Shown here: positions 1 through 5,655 of the stretch, in pieces | Position numbering within the stretch: position 1 is the stretch's first letter | Layout: every line of letters begins with the position of its first letter | Assembly: GCA_018899795.1 (NCBI GenBank) | Contig: JAHIHJ010000252.1 | Span: 1 to 14,922 of the forward strand | Origin: Methanobacteriota archaeon | GTDB lineage: Archaea; Halobacteriota; Methanosarcinia; Methanosarcinales; Methanoperedenaceae | Direction of reading: 5' to 3' | DNA: 14,922 nt | Position numbers and translations under genes: made by a program | The notes under the pieces: model-generated | Told to the model about the DNA's origin: nothing | The model's database searches: none | Seen by the model: the letters and a program-made list of their open reading frames with translations, nothing else

Positions 1-1
1 A

Positions 2-46
2 AGAATCACTTACGGCAACCATCCGGAAAAAGGCATCTACTATTGA
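2..46 (+). CDS. C-terminal tail of an upstream gene (partial)
   Basis: From base 2 one frame reads RITYGNHPEKGIYY and then TGA at 44-46. The next gene's ATG follows after one base, which is the spacing expected inside an operon. Only 14 residues are visible, so the product cannot be named. A partner methyltransferase (MtrH-like) would suit the MtrA-like neighbour, but that is a guess from context. The open frame could also be chance. Confidence 0.4.
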   Translation, partial: RITYGNHPEKGIYY

Positions 47-47
47 A

Positions 48-1316
48 ATGCTAAAAGTTAGTCCCGTAGCAGACTATCCTACAGAGGAAGGTTGTTTTCT
101 TCGCGGAAACCATTACTCACCAGTGGCTGTGGTCGTCATGTTAAATGCACCTTACGGGACTATGCCACCTGAGGTGAAAAGCATCCCCCCAGAGATCGAT
201 AAGTTGGTAAGGTTAGCCGTAGAAACTGGAGCCGCGCTGTCAGGTACACTGCAGACAGAGAACATTGGGATAGAGAAGATCGTCTGCAACATTGTGGGGA
301 ACCCCAATATTCGCCATATAGTTCTTTGTGGCATCGATGTAGAGGGGCACCATTCCGGGGATGCTATTAGAGCCCTTATAGAAAACGGGGTTAACGAATG
401 GCGGACCATCATTGGCTCAACCGCGGTGACTCCCTATCTTTTCAACATTCCCAAGGAATCAATTGAGCGCTTTAGAAAGCAGCTTACGTTAATCAACCTT
501 TTAGGAGAAATGAATCCCGAGGTGATAACCAAGGCTGTCTGGTCCTGCTATCAGGAGAAGCCCACCCCGTTTTTGAATTACACGCTATCTGACCCAGGCG
601 CTTACCCTGAGCAGCCTATGTCCTGCAGGCTCAGCTGGAGAGTCAAACAACCAGAGAGCATCGAGGAATGGGAACTCAAAGACCTAGTTAAAGGGATTGA
701 GGAAGAAGAAAAGGCAGTAGCAGTTCCCCAACAGAAGGAGGTAGCGGTAAAGGTGAGTGAACCCAAGGTTGCAGCCATAGCTAGCTGTCTTTCACGGATA
801 GCTGAGGAGCTGTCCCAAATCGCTAAAATTCTCGTGGAGGAAAAACCTATAGTGCCAGTTAAGGAAGCGCCGGTGGTAGAAGAAGCGAAGCCAGTCTGTG
901 TGGTCAAAGAGGAGACGCCCGCTGCAGTCGCCCCAGCCGTTGTCGAGCTTACGGAGAAGGAGCTGTATTTTCATAACCAGTTGAGGGCATACCCCGGCAT
1001 CCTGGCTGGACTTTCGGCTTGCGACAAGGATATGTGCCATAATGGCTGTTCCCTGCCAGCTGCCGTAACCTCCATTACCAAGAAGCTGGCTAAACTGAAG
1101 AAGGACATAGAGGGAGCGTCTATTTCCAAGAAAAAAAGAGAGGAATTCTTGGCCAGGATTGACGGCTTCTTAGAGGCTGCTGAAGGCCTGCCCACAGAAC
1201 CGGGACAACCCTGTCAGAAGACACTAGGCAACTGTACTATCGGCAAGGGATGCCTGGCCACTGGAGCGGCAGATCTGTTAAAGCAAATCACCGAGCCAGC
1301 ATCACTGATGCAATAG
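48..1316 (+). CDS. MtrA-like corrinoid protein fused to a C-terminal cysteine-rich domain
   Basis: Residues 1-200 resemble MtrA, the corrinoid-carrying subunit of the H4MPT:coenzyme M methyltransferase. Visible matches include GAALSG and ENIGIEKIV (about 61-79), NPNIRHIVL (about 85-93) and VEGHHSGDA (98-106). His101 aligns with the histidine of methanogen VKGHITGEA, the likely lower cobalt ligand. Methanogen MtrA ends in a membrane helix; here there is none. An Ala/Pro/Val/Glu-rich linker (about 215-300) leads instead to a Cys domain (305-415) with C325, C330, C334, C389, C396 and C402. That domain is repeated as the next two stand-alone genes. The likely role is a soluble methyl-corrinoid carrier with an attached metal or redox domain; the partner methyltransferase is unknown. 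The ATG lies 1 nt after the preceding stop and has no strong Shine-Dalgarno (SD) site, which suggests coupling. The MtrA call is firm. The Cys-domain function is unknown. Confidence 0.85.
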   Translation: MLKVSPVADYPTEEGCFLRGNHYSPVAVVVMLNAPYGTMPPEVKSIPPEIDKLVRLAVETGAALSGTLQTENIGIEKIVCNIVGNPNIRHIVLCGIDVEGHHSGDAIRALIENGVNEWRTIIGSTAVTPYLFNIPKESIERFRKQLTLINLLGEMNPEVITKAVWSCYQEKPTPFLNYTLSDPGAYPEQPMSCRLSWRVKQPESIEEWELKDLVKGIEEEEKAVAVPQQKEVAVKVSEPKVAAIASCLSRIAEELSQIAKILVEEKPIVPVKEAPVVEEAKPVCVVKEETPAAVAPAVVELTEKELYFHNQLRAYPGILAGLSACDKDMCHNGCSLPAAVTSITKKLAKLKKDIEGASISKKKREEFLARIDGFLEAAEGLPTEPGQPCQKTLGNCTIGKGCLATGAADLLKQITEPASLMQ

Positions 1317-1329
1317 AAGAGGAAAAAAT

Positions 1330-1683
1330 ATGTCTAACTATTTTACAAACCAATTAAGGGGATATCCTGTAGTTTTGGCTGCCCTTCAGGCTTACTCTAA
1401 GGACATCTGTAGAAACTGCATCGGTCAGGAAGGGAGCCAAACTAAGGTCAAAAAGGGTCTAAAGAAGTTAAGTATAGACCTAAAAGGGTCATCAATGCCT
1501 GAGGAAGAGAAAGGGGCGCTGCTTGCCCATATCGACTCCTTGTCGAGTGAGGCAGAGGCAATAGAGCTGTCTGAAGATTGCGAGTGCCAAAAGACAGCTG
1601 GTAATTGTAAGATCGGTACGGGCTGCTTCCCGTTAGGGGCATTGAACATACTAAAGCTCATCACCGAACCGGGAGCACCGTAA
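1330..1683 (+). CDS. Small cysteine-rich protein, paralogue of the MtrA-fused Cys domain (copy 1)
   Basis: This 117-aa protein has no signal peptide or membrane helix. It aligns end to end with residues 305-420 of the preceding MtrA fusion. Shared signatures are NQLRGYP near the N-terminus, a CxxC in DICRNCI (C27, C30), a charged helical middle, and CQKTAGNCKIGTGCF, which gives C86-x6-C93-x5-C99; C84 is extra. It ends in a KLITEPG-like tail, like the fusion. The conserved cysteines suggest a metal or Fe-S site, or a thiol redox centre (inference). It starts 13 nt after the fusion gene, with AGAGGAAA upstream of the ATG. I do not recognise a named family. Its role is presumably tied to the corrinoid protein, because the same domain occurs covalently fused to it. 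Confidence 0.8.
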   Translation: MSNYFTNQLRGYPVVLAALQAYSKDICRNCIGQEGSQTKVKKGLKKLSIDLKGSSMPEEEKGALLAHIDSLSSEAEAIELSEDCECQKTAGNCKIGTGCFPLGALNILKLITEPGAP

Positions 1684-1741
1684 ACTATGGTGGGTATCGA
1701 CTGTGACCAAAAAGTAATCATAAAAAAGGAGGTGAAATAAT

Positions 1742-2095
1742 ATGGCAGTAGAGGTTTTTGAAAACCAGCTTCTAGGCTATAGGACTGCATTGGGTGGTCT
1801 TGAAGCTCTAACCAGGGACATCTGCGTAAACTGCATAAATCTGGAAGCGGCAAAAACGAAGGTAGAGAATGGTTTAAAGAATCTGGCCAGGGATATAGAA
1901 GCTGAGTCCATCCCCAGCGCTGAGACCAAGGCAAACCTTAAAGCCCGAGTAGACGCCCTTTCCAAGGCTGCTGACGAGCTGGGTATTGCTGAGGATACCA
2001 GCTGTCAGAGGACCGCCGGGGTCTGCAAGATGGGAGCAGCATGTTTTGCCAACGGCGCAGCGGATTTGTTGAAGCTTGTTCCGGCACCAGGATGA
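1742..2095 (+). CDS. Small cysteine-rich protein, paralogue of the MtrA-fused Cys domain (copy 2)
   Basis: A second 117-aa stand-alone copy of the Cys domain. It carries NQLLGYR near the N-terminus, DICVNCI (C28, C31), a helical Lys/Glu/Ala-rich centre and CQRTAGVCKMGAACF (C88-x6-C95-x5-C101). Compared with copy 1 it lacks the additional Cys two residues before the third cysteine, so the shared core is five cysteines. The start is well fixed by AAGGAGGTGA, a near-perfect SD about 7 nt before the ATG. Such a strong SD suggests high translation, possibly above that of copy 1. Two adjacent copies plus a fused one suggest tandem duplication and divergence. The function is unknown; a metal-binding or electron-transfer role beside the MtrA-like protein is inference. 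Confidence 0.8.
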   Translation: MAVEVFENQLLGYRTALGGLEALTRDICVNCINLEAAKTKVENGLKNLARDIEAESIPSAETKANLKARVDALSKAADELGIAEDTSCQRTAGVCKMGAACFANGAADLLKLVPAPG

Positions 2096-2253
2096 GTAGC
2101 TATCGGGCAGGGAGTGATAACGGAGCCGGAGCGGCTACGGCCCTGGCCCAAAATAGGTCCATGCTCGCCTTCTTCCCCACCGTAATCTTTATATTCGCAG
2201 TGAGGCTAGTGATGATAAGTATTAAAAAGGAGGTCATTACTAATGAAATTTGA
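2092..2253 (+). CDS. Possible small single-helix membrane protein
   Basis: A 53-codon frame opens with ATG overlapping the stop of the preceding Cys protein (ATGA at 2092-2095), a classic coupling arrangement, and ends 11 nt inside the following DUF169 gene. Residues 24-45 are strongly hydrophobic (SMLAFFPTVIFIFAVRLVMI) and would make one membrane helix, with one Arg inside it. Residues 1-22 are Gly/Ala/Ser-rich. Against it, the strong SD of the next gene lies within this frame, the N-terminal composition is unremarkable, and no homologue is recognised. If it is not a gene, 2096-2242 is simply the leader of the DUF169 gene. Confidence 0.27.
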   Translation: MSSYRAGSDNGAGAATALAQNRSMLAFFPTVIFIFAVRLVMISIKKEVITNEI

Positions 2254-2911
2254 AGAACTCTCAAAAAAGTTGAAGACCACTTTGGAGCTGGGAGACTCTC
2301 CAGTTGGGGTAAAACTAATCAAGGTTGGTGAGAAACTGCCGGAAATCGCTGAGCGAGCCGAGCCTATTGCCTATTGTGCATCCATAGCACGTGCTAGGAA
2401 GGGTGAATCCATTCTTCTAGGAAAAGATAAACATGGGTGCCCAGTCGGTGCTGCTATTCTTGGCTTAATTAGTGTTCCGGAAAAGATAGCCTCAGGAGAA
2501 ACTCACGCCGGTGCGGGACTTTTAAGCTCGCCAGCCGCTGCAAGCAAGACGGTAGGCGAGATCCCGAGGATCGATGCCGAAACTATTCAGGCAACATTGG
2601 TTTTTCCGCTCGAGAAGGCGCCTTTGGAACCCGAAGTCGTCATCCTACATGTAAAACCTGACCAAGCGCTGTGGGTAGCACTTGCGCTTAATTACACTAG
2701 GGGTGGAAGAATTTCTTCCAGCTTTGCTGGCATCGGAGGTACATGCGGGGATGCTACTGTGATACCCTACCTGAAAAACAGTCCAAACTTCACCACAGGT
2801 GACTTTGGCGGTAGGACGCGTAGAGCGCCTGAAGAGATGATCGTGGGCATACCAGTTTCCTTACTACAGGAAGTGGTTAATAACTTAGAGAAGCTAGGTT
2901 GTCCAAGGTAA
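2243..2911 (+). CDS. DUF169 (COG2043-type) protein
   Basis: This 222-aa soluble protein matches the DUF169 family, widespread in methanogens and anaerobic bacteria and without an established function. Family-like segments are DSPVGVKLI near residues 18-26, PIAYCASIARARKGE (C45), HGCPVGAAILGL (C66), LNYTRGGRISSSFAGIGGTCGD (C168) and EEMIVGIPVSLL near the C-terminus. The conserved cysteines and glycine-rich segments suggest a ligand or metal site, but no catalytic role is known. AAAAGGAGGTC precedes the ATG at good spacing and fixes the start. It follows the MtrA-like/Cys-domain genes in the same direction, so it is probably co-transcribed and may work in the same C1 or corrinoid context (inference). 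Confidence 0.83.
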   Translation: MKFEELSKKLKTTLELGDSPVGVKLIKVGEKLPEIAERAEPIAYCASIARARKGESILLGKDKHGCPVGAAILGLISVPEKIASGETHAGAGLLSSPAAASKTVGEIPRIDAETIQATLVFPLEKAPLEPEVVILHVKPDQALWVALALNYTRGGRISSSFAGIGGTCGDATVIPYLKNSPNFTTGDFGGRTRRAPEEMIVGIPVSLLQEVVNNLEKLGCPR

Positions 2912-2996
2912 AATCACAGAAAGAAGTATAACATGCGCCAGCATCAGTCCAGCGTGTTGCTCTTCATAAACTAACTATGAAAGTAGGTGAAGAGGT

Positions 2997-3137
2997 ATGG
3001 CCGAACGTCTTTGCAAACTCACGAGCAAAAAGCTAAACTTTCCCGAGGATTGTAAGGGTTGCGAGTATTTAAAACCTCGGGGAAAGATAAGCTGTTGCAC
3101 CTATAAAGGACCCGCAAAAAAGAGTCGTTGCAAATAG
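2997..3137 (+). CDS. 46-aa cysteine-rich small protein
   Basis: A short frame of 46 codons has a good SD (AGGTGA at about 2985-2990) and an ATG at 2997. It holds six cysteines: C6, C19, C22 (CKGC), C33, C34 and C45, together with many lysines. The paired-Cys pattern suggests a zinc knuckle or other small metal-binding fold. It lies 85 nt after the DUF169 gene. Its stop is only 31 nt before the first attC-like site, so it could be the last gene of the MtrA-like operon or the gene of an upstream integron cassette. No similarity to the larger Cys domain upstream is evident. The function is unknown. Confidence 0.55.
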   Translation: MAERLCKLTSKKLNFPEDCKGCEYLKPRGKISCCTYKGPAKKSRCK

Positions 3138-3168
3138 TGGCAGATAAAAGAAGCGGGCTCGCAACTTC

Positions 3169-3248
3169 ACTTAACAGCGGATAAAAGACTTCGCTACGCT
3201 CCGCCCAAATTGCCTTCGGCAACTTCTTTTATCCGCGAACCGTTAGGC
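3169..3248 (+). other. attC-like integron recombination site 1
   Basis: The 80-bp site has an inverse core ACTTAAC (3169-3175, consensus RYYYAAC) and a core GTTAGGC (3242-3248, consensus GTTRRRY). Inside these lie a perfect 12-bp inverted pair, GCGGATAAAAGA (3177-3188) and TCTTTTATCCGC (3225-3236), and a small internal hairpin (TTGCC/GGCAA, 3210-3222). The spacers are 1 nt on the left and 5 nt on the right, which leaves unpaired bases as attC folding requires. Recombination would fall between G3242 and T3243. The inverse core is not matched by a visible cassette start upstream. Confidence 0.65.
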
Positions 3249-3285
3249 GAAATCCAAATATACTTTAAAGGAGATATAACACACG

Positions 3286-3552
3286 ATGATATCTGAAAAT
3301 GACAAGAACGTAATATTAACGTATGCGAAAAAGTATAAATTAGAAAAAGTTATTCTTTTCGGCTCATCGAAAGAAAGGACGGATGCACGAGATATAGATA
3401 TAGGTGTGAGAGGTATAGCTCCTGCGTTATTTTTCGATTTTTGTTGGGAGTTATATAGAGATTTATCTAAGCCTGTGGATGTTATTGACCTAAGCAAAGA
3501 TTGTTTATTTAATAAACTTATAGAAAAAGATGGGCTGGTGTTATATGGCTAA
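3286..3552 (+). CDS. mntA: MntA-like minimal nucleotidyltransferase antitoxin
   Basis: This 88-aa protein of the MNT nucleotidyltransferase family has LFGSS at 24-28, the Asp pair DIDIG (D36, D38) and a third acidic residue in PVDVID (D65), the usual catalytic triad. In MntA/HepT systems the enzyme adds AMP residues to a tyrosine of the HEPN toxin and so neutralises it. The glycine-serine to Asp spacing is eight residues, shorter than the GSX10DXD often quoted. AAAGGAGA (about 3267-3274) precedes the only suitable ATG. The gene overlaps the HEPN gene by 8 nt, so the two are translated together. It is the first gene in the putative cassette. Confidence 0.85.
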   Translation: MISENDKNVILTYAKKYKLEKVILFGSSKERTDARDIDIGVRGIAPALFFDFCWELYRDLSKPVDVIDLSKDCLFNKLIEKDGLVLYG

Positions 3553-3976
3553 TGTAAAAGAAAAAGTTCATGCGGAGATGGAAAATATTACAAAAGTTTT
3601 GATCGAATTAGAAAAGGTGAAAGATACACCCAACAAGGAACTTGTAGTTCTTGTAGGAATAGGAGCATATCTTCAAAATGTCTACACGGGGATGGAAAAC
3701 ATTTTGAAACAACTATTATCACACAAGAACATACCAATACCTGACACGCCCACATGGCACAAGGATTTATTGAATTTGGCTGCTGAACACAATCTTATAA
3801 CGAAGGAAATTGCCGACAAAATAGGTAAGTATTTATTCTTCCGTCATTTCTTCACGCATGCTTACGGTTTTCTCATAGATGAGGCGAAATTAAATCCTCT
3901 AATGGACAACATCGCTGACATTTATTCTGAGTTTAAAAGAGAAATCGAGAAGTATCTATCAAAGATCGAAGAATGA
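3545..3976 (+). CDS. hepT: HepT-like HEPN ribonuclease toxin
   Basis: This 143-aa, largely helical HEPN protein contains RHFFTHAY at residues 100-107, which is exactly the RX4HXY motif of HepT. R100 and H105 form the RNase site, and Y107 is the residue that the partner MntA modifies. The ATG at 3545 lies inside the end of the mntA-like gene (8-nt overlap). An ATG five codons earlier (3530) is possible but adds only MGWCY. The product would be an RNA-cleaving toxin in defence or maintenance of the cassette (family knowledge). The stop codon is 22-25 nt upstream of the downstream attC-like site, typical for a cassette gene. Confidence 0.87.
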   Translation: MANVKEKVHAEMENITKVLIELEKVKDTPNKELVVLVGIGAYLQNVYTGMENILKQLLSHKNIPIPDTPTWHKDLLNLAAEHNLITKEIADKIGKYLFFRHFFTHAYGFLIDEAKLNPLMDNIADIYSEFKREIEKYLSKIEE

Positions 3977-4000
3977 ACTCATACAAGTTTCATGGACTTC

Positions 4001-4090
4001 GCCTAACAGAGCGTATCTGGCTACGTGCCTTCGGCACTCCGCCCAAATTCCCCTCTGGGGGGAACTTCAGGTACGCTCGTGACGTTATAC
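4001..4090 (+). other. attC-like integron recombination site 2
   Basis: The 90-bp site has inverse core GCCTAAC (4001-4007) and core GTTATAC (4084-4090, one position off GTTRRRY). Its arms GAGCGTATCTG (4009-4019) and CAGGTACGCTC (4068-4078) pair with one mismatch. Spacers of 1 nt (left) and 5 nt (right) are the same as in site 1. It shares CTCCGCCCAAATT and AACTTC with site 1 and holds internal hairpins at 4025-4037 (GTGCC/GGCAC) and 4048-4064 (TTCCCC/GGGGAA). The shared architecture with a different arm sequence is what attC sites show. Confidence 0.62.
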
Positions 4091-4204
4091 GCAATCTGCC
4101 TTCGGGGTCGCCTTTCGGAAAGTTTAATAAATATAGATATGATAAAAGAATATTAAATTTATGAGGTAATGAACATGCGAAAAATATATTAGCAATGTAT
4201 AAAA

Positions 4205-4274
4205 AACCACAGAGAACGCAGAGGACACAGAGAAAAAGCAGCAACTCTCTGTGCTCTCTGTGTCCTCCGTGGTT
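4205..4274. repeat. Long imperfect inverted repeat (ACAGAG-type)
   Basis: Arms 4205-4233 and 4246-4274 are 29 nt each and pair with five mismatches around a 12-nt loop. Each arm is itself built from ACAGAG/GCAGAG-like sub-repeats, beginning AACCACAGAG. Elements of this look are dispersed in many archaeal and bacterial genomes (general recollection). It sits about 80 bp before trpA and after the cassette, with no coding sequence. It could fold as RNA or DNA and may be a non-autonomous repeat or a transcription barrier. Confidence 0.7.
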
Positions 4275-4329
4275 AATTATCTGACCGGGTTTGATAATCC
4301 AGAATTCAATAGCGGGATAAGAAAATGTG

Positions 4330-4337
4330 TTTATAAA
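4330..4337 (+). promoter_or_regulatory. TATA box for trpA, probably leaderless
   Basis: TTTATAAA is centred about 23 nt before the ATG at 4356. Archaeal transcription starts about 25 nt downstream of the TATA centre, so the mRNA would begin at or beside the start codon. No SD precedes the ATG (GTTAAAAAA), which fits a leaderless message. Confidence 0.5.
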
Positions 4338-4355
4338 TTCCTATGTGTTAAAAAA

Positions 4356-5135
4356 ATGATGCTCAGTGAAAAATTCAGGGAATTAAAAGCGAAAAACGAA
4401 GGCGCCCTTATTGCCTACATCTGCGCAGGCGACCCTACGCCTGAGGCTACAAAAGAGTATGCTACAGCGCTTGTCAGGGGTGGCGCGGATATTATAGAAC
4501 TCGGATTGCCATTTTCCGACCCCGTGGCAGACGGACCCACAATCCAGGCTGGCATTGAGCGGGCGCTGAACGCTGGAATGACGCCTGATATTTATTTTGA
4601 GACTGTTAGCTCTCTAAATGTTAATATCCCGCTTGTGGTGATGACATACTATAACCTCATATTCAGAAGAGGGCTTGAAAAATTCGTAAAGGATTGCGTA
4701 TCCTCTGGTATCTCTGGCATTATAGTTCCAGACCTTCCTGTCGAGGAATCCAGCGAGCTTGCAGTTTTCTGTAAGAAACACGATGTTGCCCTCATTTTCC
4801 TCGTGGCTCCAACAACAACAGAATCAAGGATGAAGCGGATATTGGCGCAGGGAACTGGTTTTATCTATCTTGTGGCTCGCCTCGGCGTTACGGGAGCAAG
4901 AGCGGATATTGCAAACGCTACAAAGGAACTGATAAAAAGGGTAAAGACCACAACTCCAAAAGCTGTGGGATTTGGGATATCCAATGGAAAACAGGCTGCT
5001 GAAATTATCCGCTCCGGAGCTGACGGAGTGATCGTGGGTTCTGCATTTGTGGATATAATCGCAAGCGGAAAGGATGTTCCTGCGAGGCTTGAGGCGCTGG
5101 CGAGGGAGCTAAAAGAAGGGGCTGCGCAGGGATGA
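4356..5135 (+). CDS. trpA: Tryptophan synthase alpha chain
   Basis: TrpA cleaves indole-3-glycerol phosphate to indole and glyceraldehyde 3-phosphate and passes indole to TrpB. The 259-aa TIM barrel shows GALIAYICAGDPTP (16-29), IIELGLPFSDPVADGPTIQ with catalytic Glu48 and Asp59 (equivalent to Salmonella Glu49 and Asp60), GISGIIVPDLPVEE, and the phosphate-binding GFGISNG and GVIVGSAFV near the C-terminus. Length and motifs are complete. The start was placed at 4356 (4359 is equally possible) because an in-frame extension back to 4251 would read through the inverted repeat and has no family match. No trpB or other trp gene is adjacent, so it is a stand-alone copy in this window. Confidence 0.95.
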   Translation: MMLSEKFRELKAKNEGALIAYICAGDPTPEATKEYATALVRGGADIIELGLPFSDPVADGPTIQAGIERALNAGMTPDIYFETVSSLNVNIPLVVMTYYNLIFRRGLEKFVKDCVSSGISGIIVPDLPVEESSELAVFCKKHDVALIFLVAPTTTESRMKRILAQGTGFIYLVARLGVTGARADIANATKELIKRVKTTTPKAVGFGISNGKQAAEIIRSGADGVIVGSAFVDIIASGKDVPARLEALARELKEGAAQG

Positions 5136-5209
5136 AGCCAGGCAAGGAAGAGGAATCATAGTTAAGAATCTAATTTTTAACACTTATTATATGGGGTATT
5201 TTTACAGTA

Positions 5210-5467
5210 TTATTCATCATCTTCAAATTTGGTATCTATATGCCTGAAAAACATCGAAAGCCACATTGAATATATTCCGTTTGACAGCAATCCGTTGTTG
5301 GGGAAGGAATCTGTATTAATATAATTCGAATCCTGTCCCAGTTCTGTTGTGTCTCCAAAATATACACCCATCTTTCCTTTTTCATCAAAACCCAATGAGA
5401 TGTTCATTTGCTCAGACTCCGAGTTCTGAACCGGAACTGATGTAATATACTTTGCAATGTTTTTCAT
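5210..5467 (-). CDS. Small acidic hypothetical protein coupled to the DUF5371-like gene
   Basis: This 85-aa protein (MKNIAKYITSVPVQ...) has a polar, acidic middle including DEKGKMGVYFGDTTELGQD, and ends in FEDDE. No membrane helix or known motif is seen. The ATG overlaps the stop of the upstream gene by 4 nt (5464-5467), so translation is probably coupled and the two products probably act together. The family is not recognised. It ends convergently with trpA; the 74 bp between them hold only short T-rich runs. Confidence 0.6.
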   Translation of the reverse strand: MKNIAKYITSVPVQNSESEQMNISLGFDEKGKMGVYFGDTTELGQDSNYINTDSFPNNGLLSNGIYSMWLSMFFRHIDTKFEDDE

Positions 5468-5604
5468 ATTTCCTCTTTTTTGCAGTTCAAATAATGGTAA
5501 ACTGCTTTTGAAATCGCCTCTTTGATGGAAGATTCACCGGACCTTTCCTTTAAAGCAACAACATCTTCCTGTGGTAATACTGATTGAACGTGGACTATTT
5601 TCAT
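5464..5604 (-). CDS. DUF5371-like small protein
   Basis: A 46-aa protein, MKIVHVQSVLPQEDVVALKE... then SSIKEAISKAVYHYLNCKK. It resembles small DUF5371 proteins of Methanosarcinales (recognised from memory, moderate certainty) and looks like a short ribbon-helix-helix or MetJ/Arc-type DNA-binding fold: one strand followed by two helices. The ATG at 5604 was chosen because GGAGGAGAA lies 7 nt before it; a longer in-frame start at 5655 would add 17 hydrophobic residues and bypass this SD. The gene overlaps the downstream 85-aa gene by 4 nt. A regulator plus partner, or an antitoxin-type pair, is possible but unproven. Confidence 0.65.
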   Translation of the reverse strand: MKIVHVQSVLPQEDVVALKERSGESSIKEAISKAVYHYLNCKKEEI

Positions 5605-5655
5605 TTTTGTTTCTCCTCCGTAAGTCAGCAAAAATATGGTTATCATTATACTCAT

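Larger units (their letters stand above)
3243..4084 (+). mobile_element. Putative integron gene cassette (842 bp) carrying a MntA/HepT toxin-antitoxin pair
   Basis: The segment runs from just inside the core of attC-like site 1 to the G of the core of site 2. Its first nine bases, TTAGGCGAA (3243-3251), are the exact reverse complement of TTCGCCTAA (3998-4006), which overlaps the inverse core of the downstream site. That self-complementarity is the diagnostic property of a circularising gene cassette. Two co-oriented genes fill it and the attC lies at their 3' end, as in integron cassettes. Toxin-antitoxin pairs are common cassette cargo. No integrase or attI is visible, so this would be a cluster lacking an integrase, or a captured cassette. 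Confidence 0.62.

Noticed and set aside
152..1195. Several minus-strand frames opposite the MtrA-like gene
   Set aside because: They are shadows of a strongly supported coding sequence, with low-complexity translations and no SD.
1467..1473. GTTAAGT as the start of a cassette matching attC-like site 1
   Set aside because: It lies inside the coding sequence of a Cys protein, and the match is only seven bases.
4251..4355. Longer N-terminus for TrpA
   Set aside because: It would read through the inverted repeat and does not resemble any TrpA start; the TATA box at 4330 lies within it.
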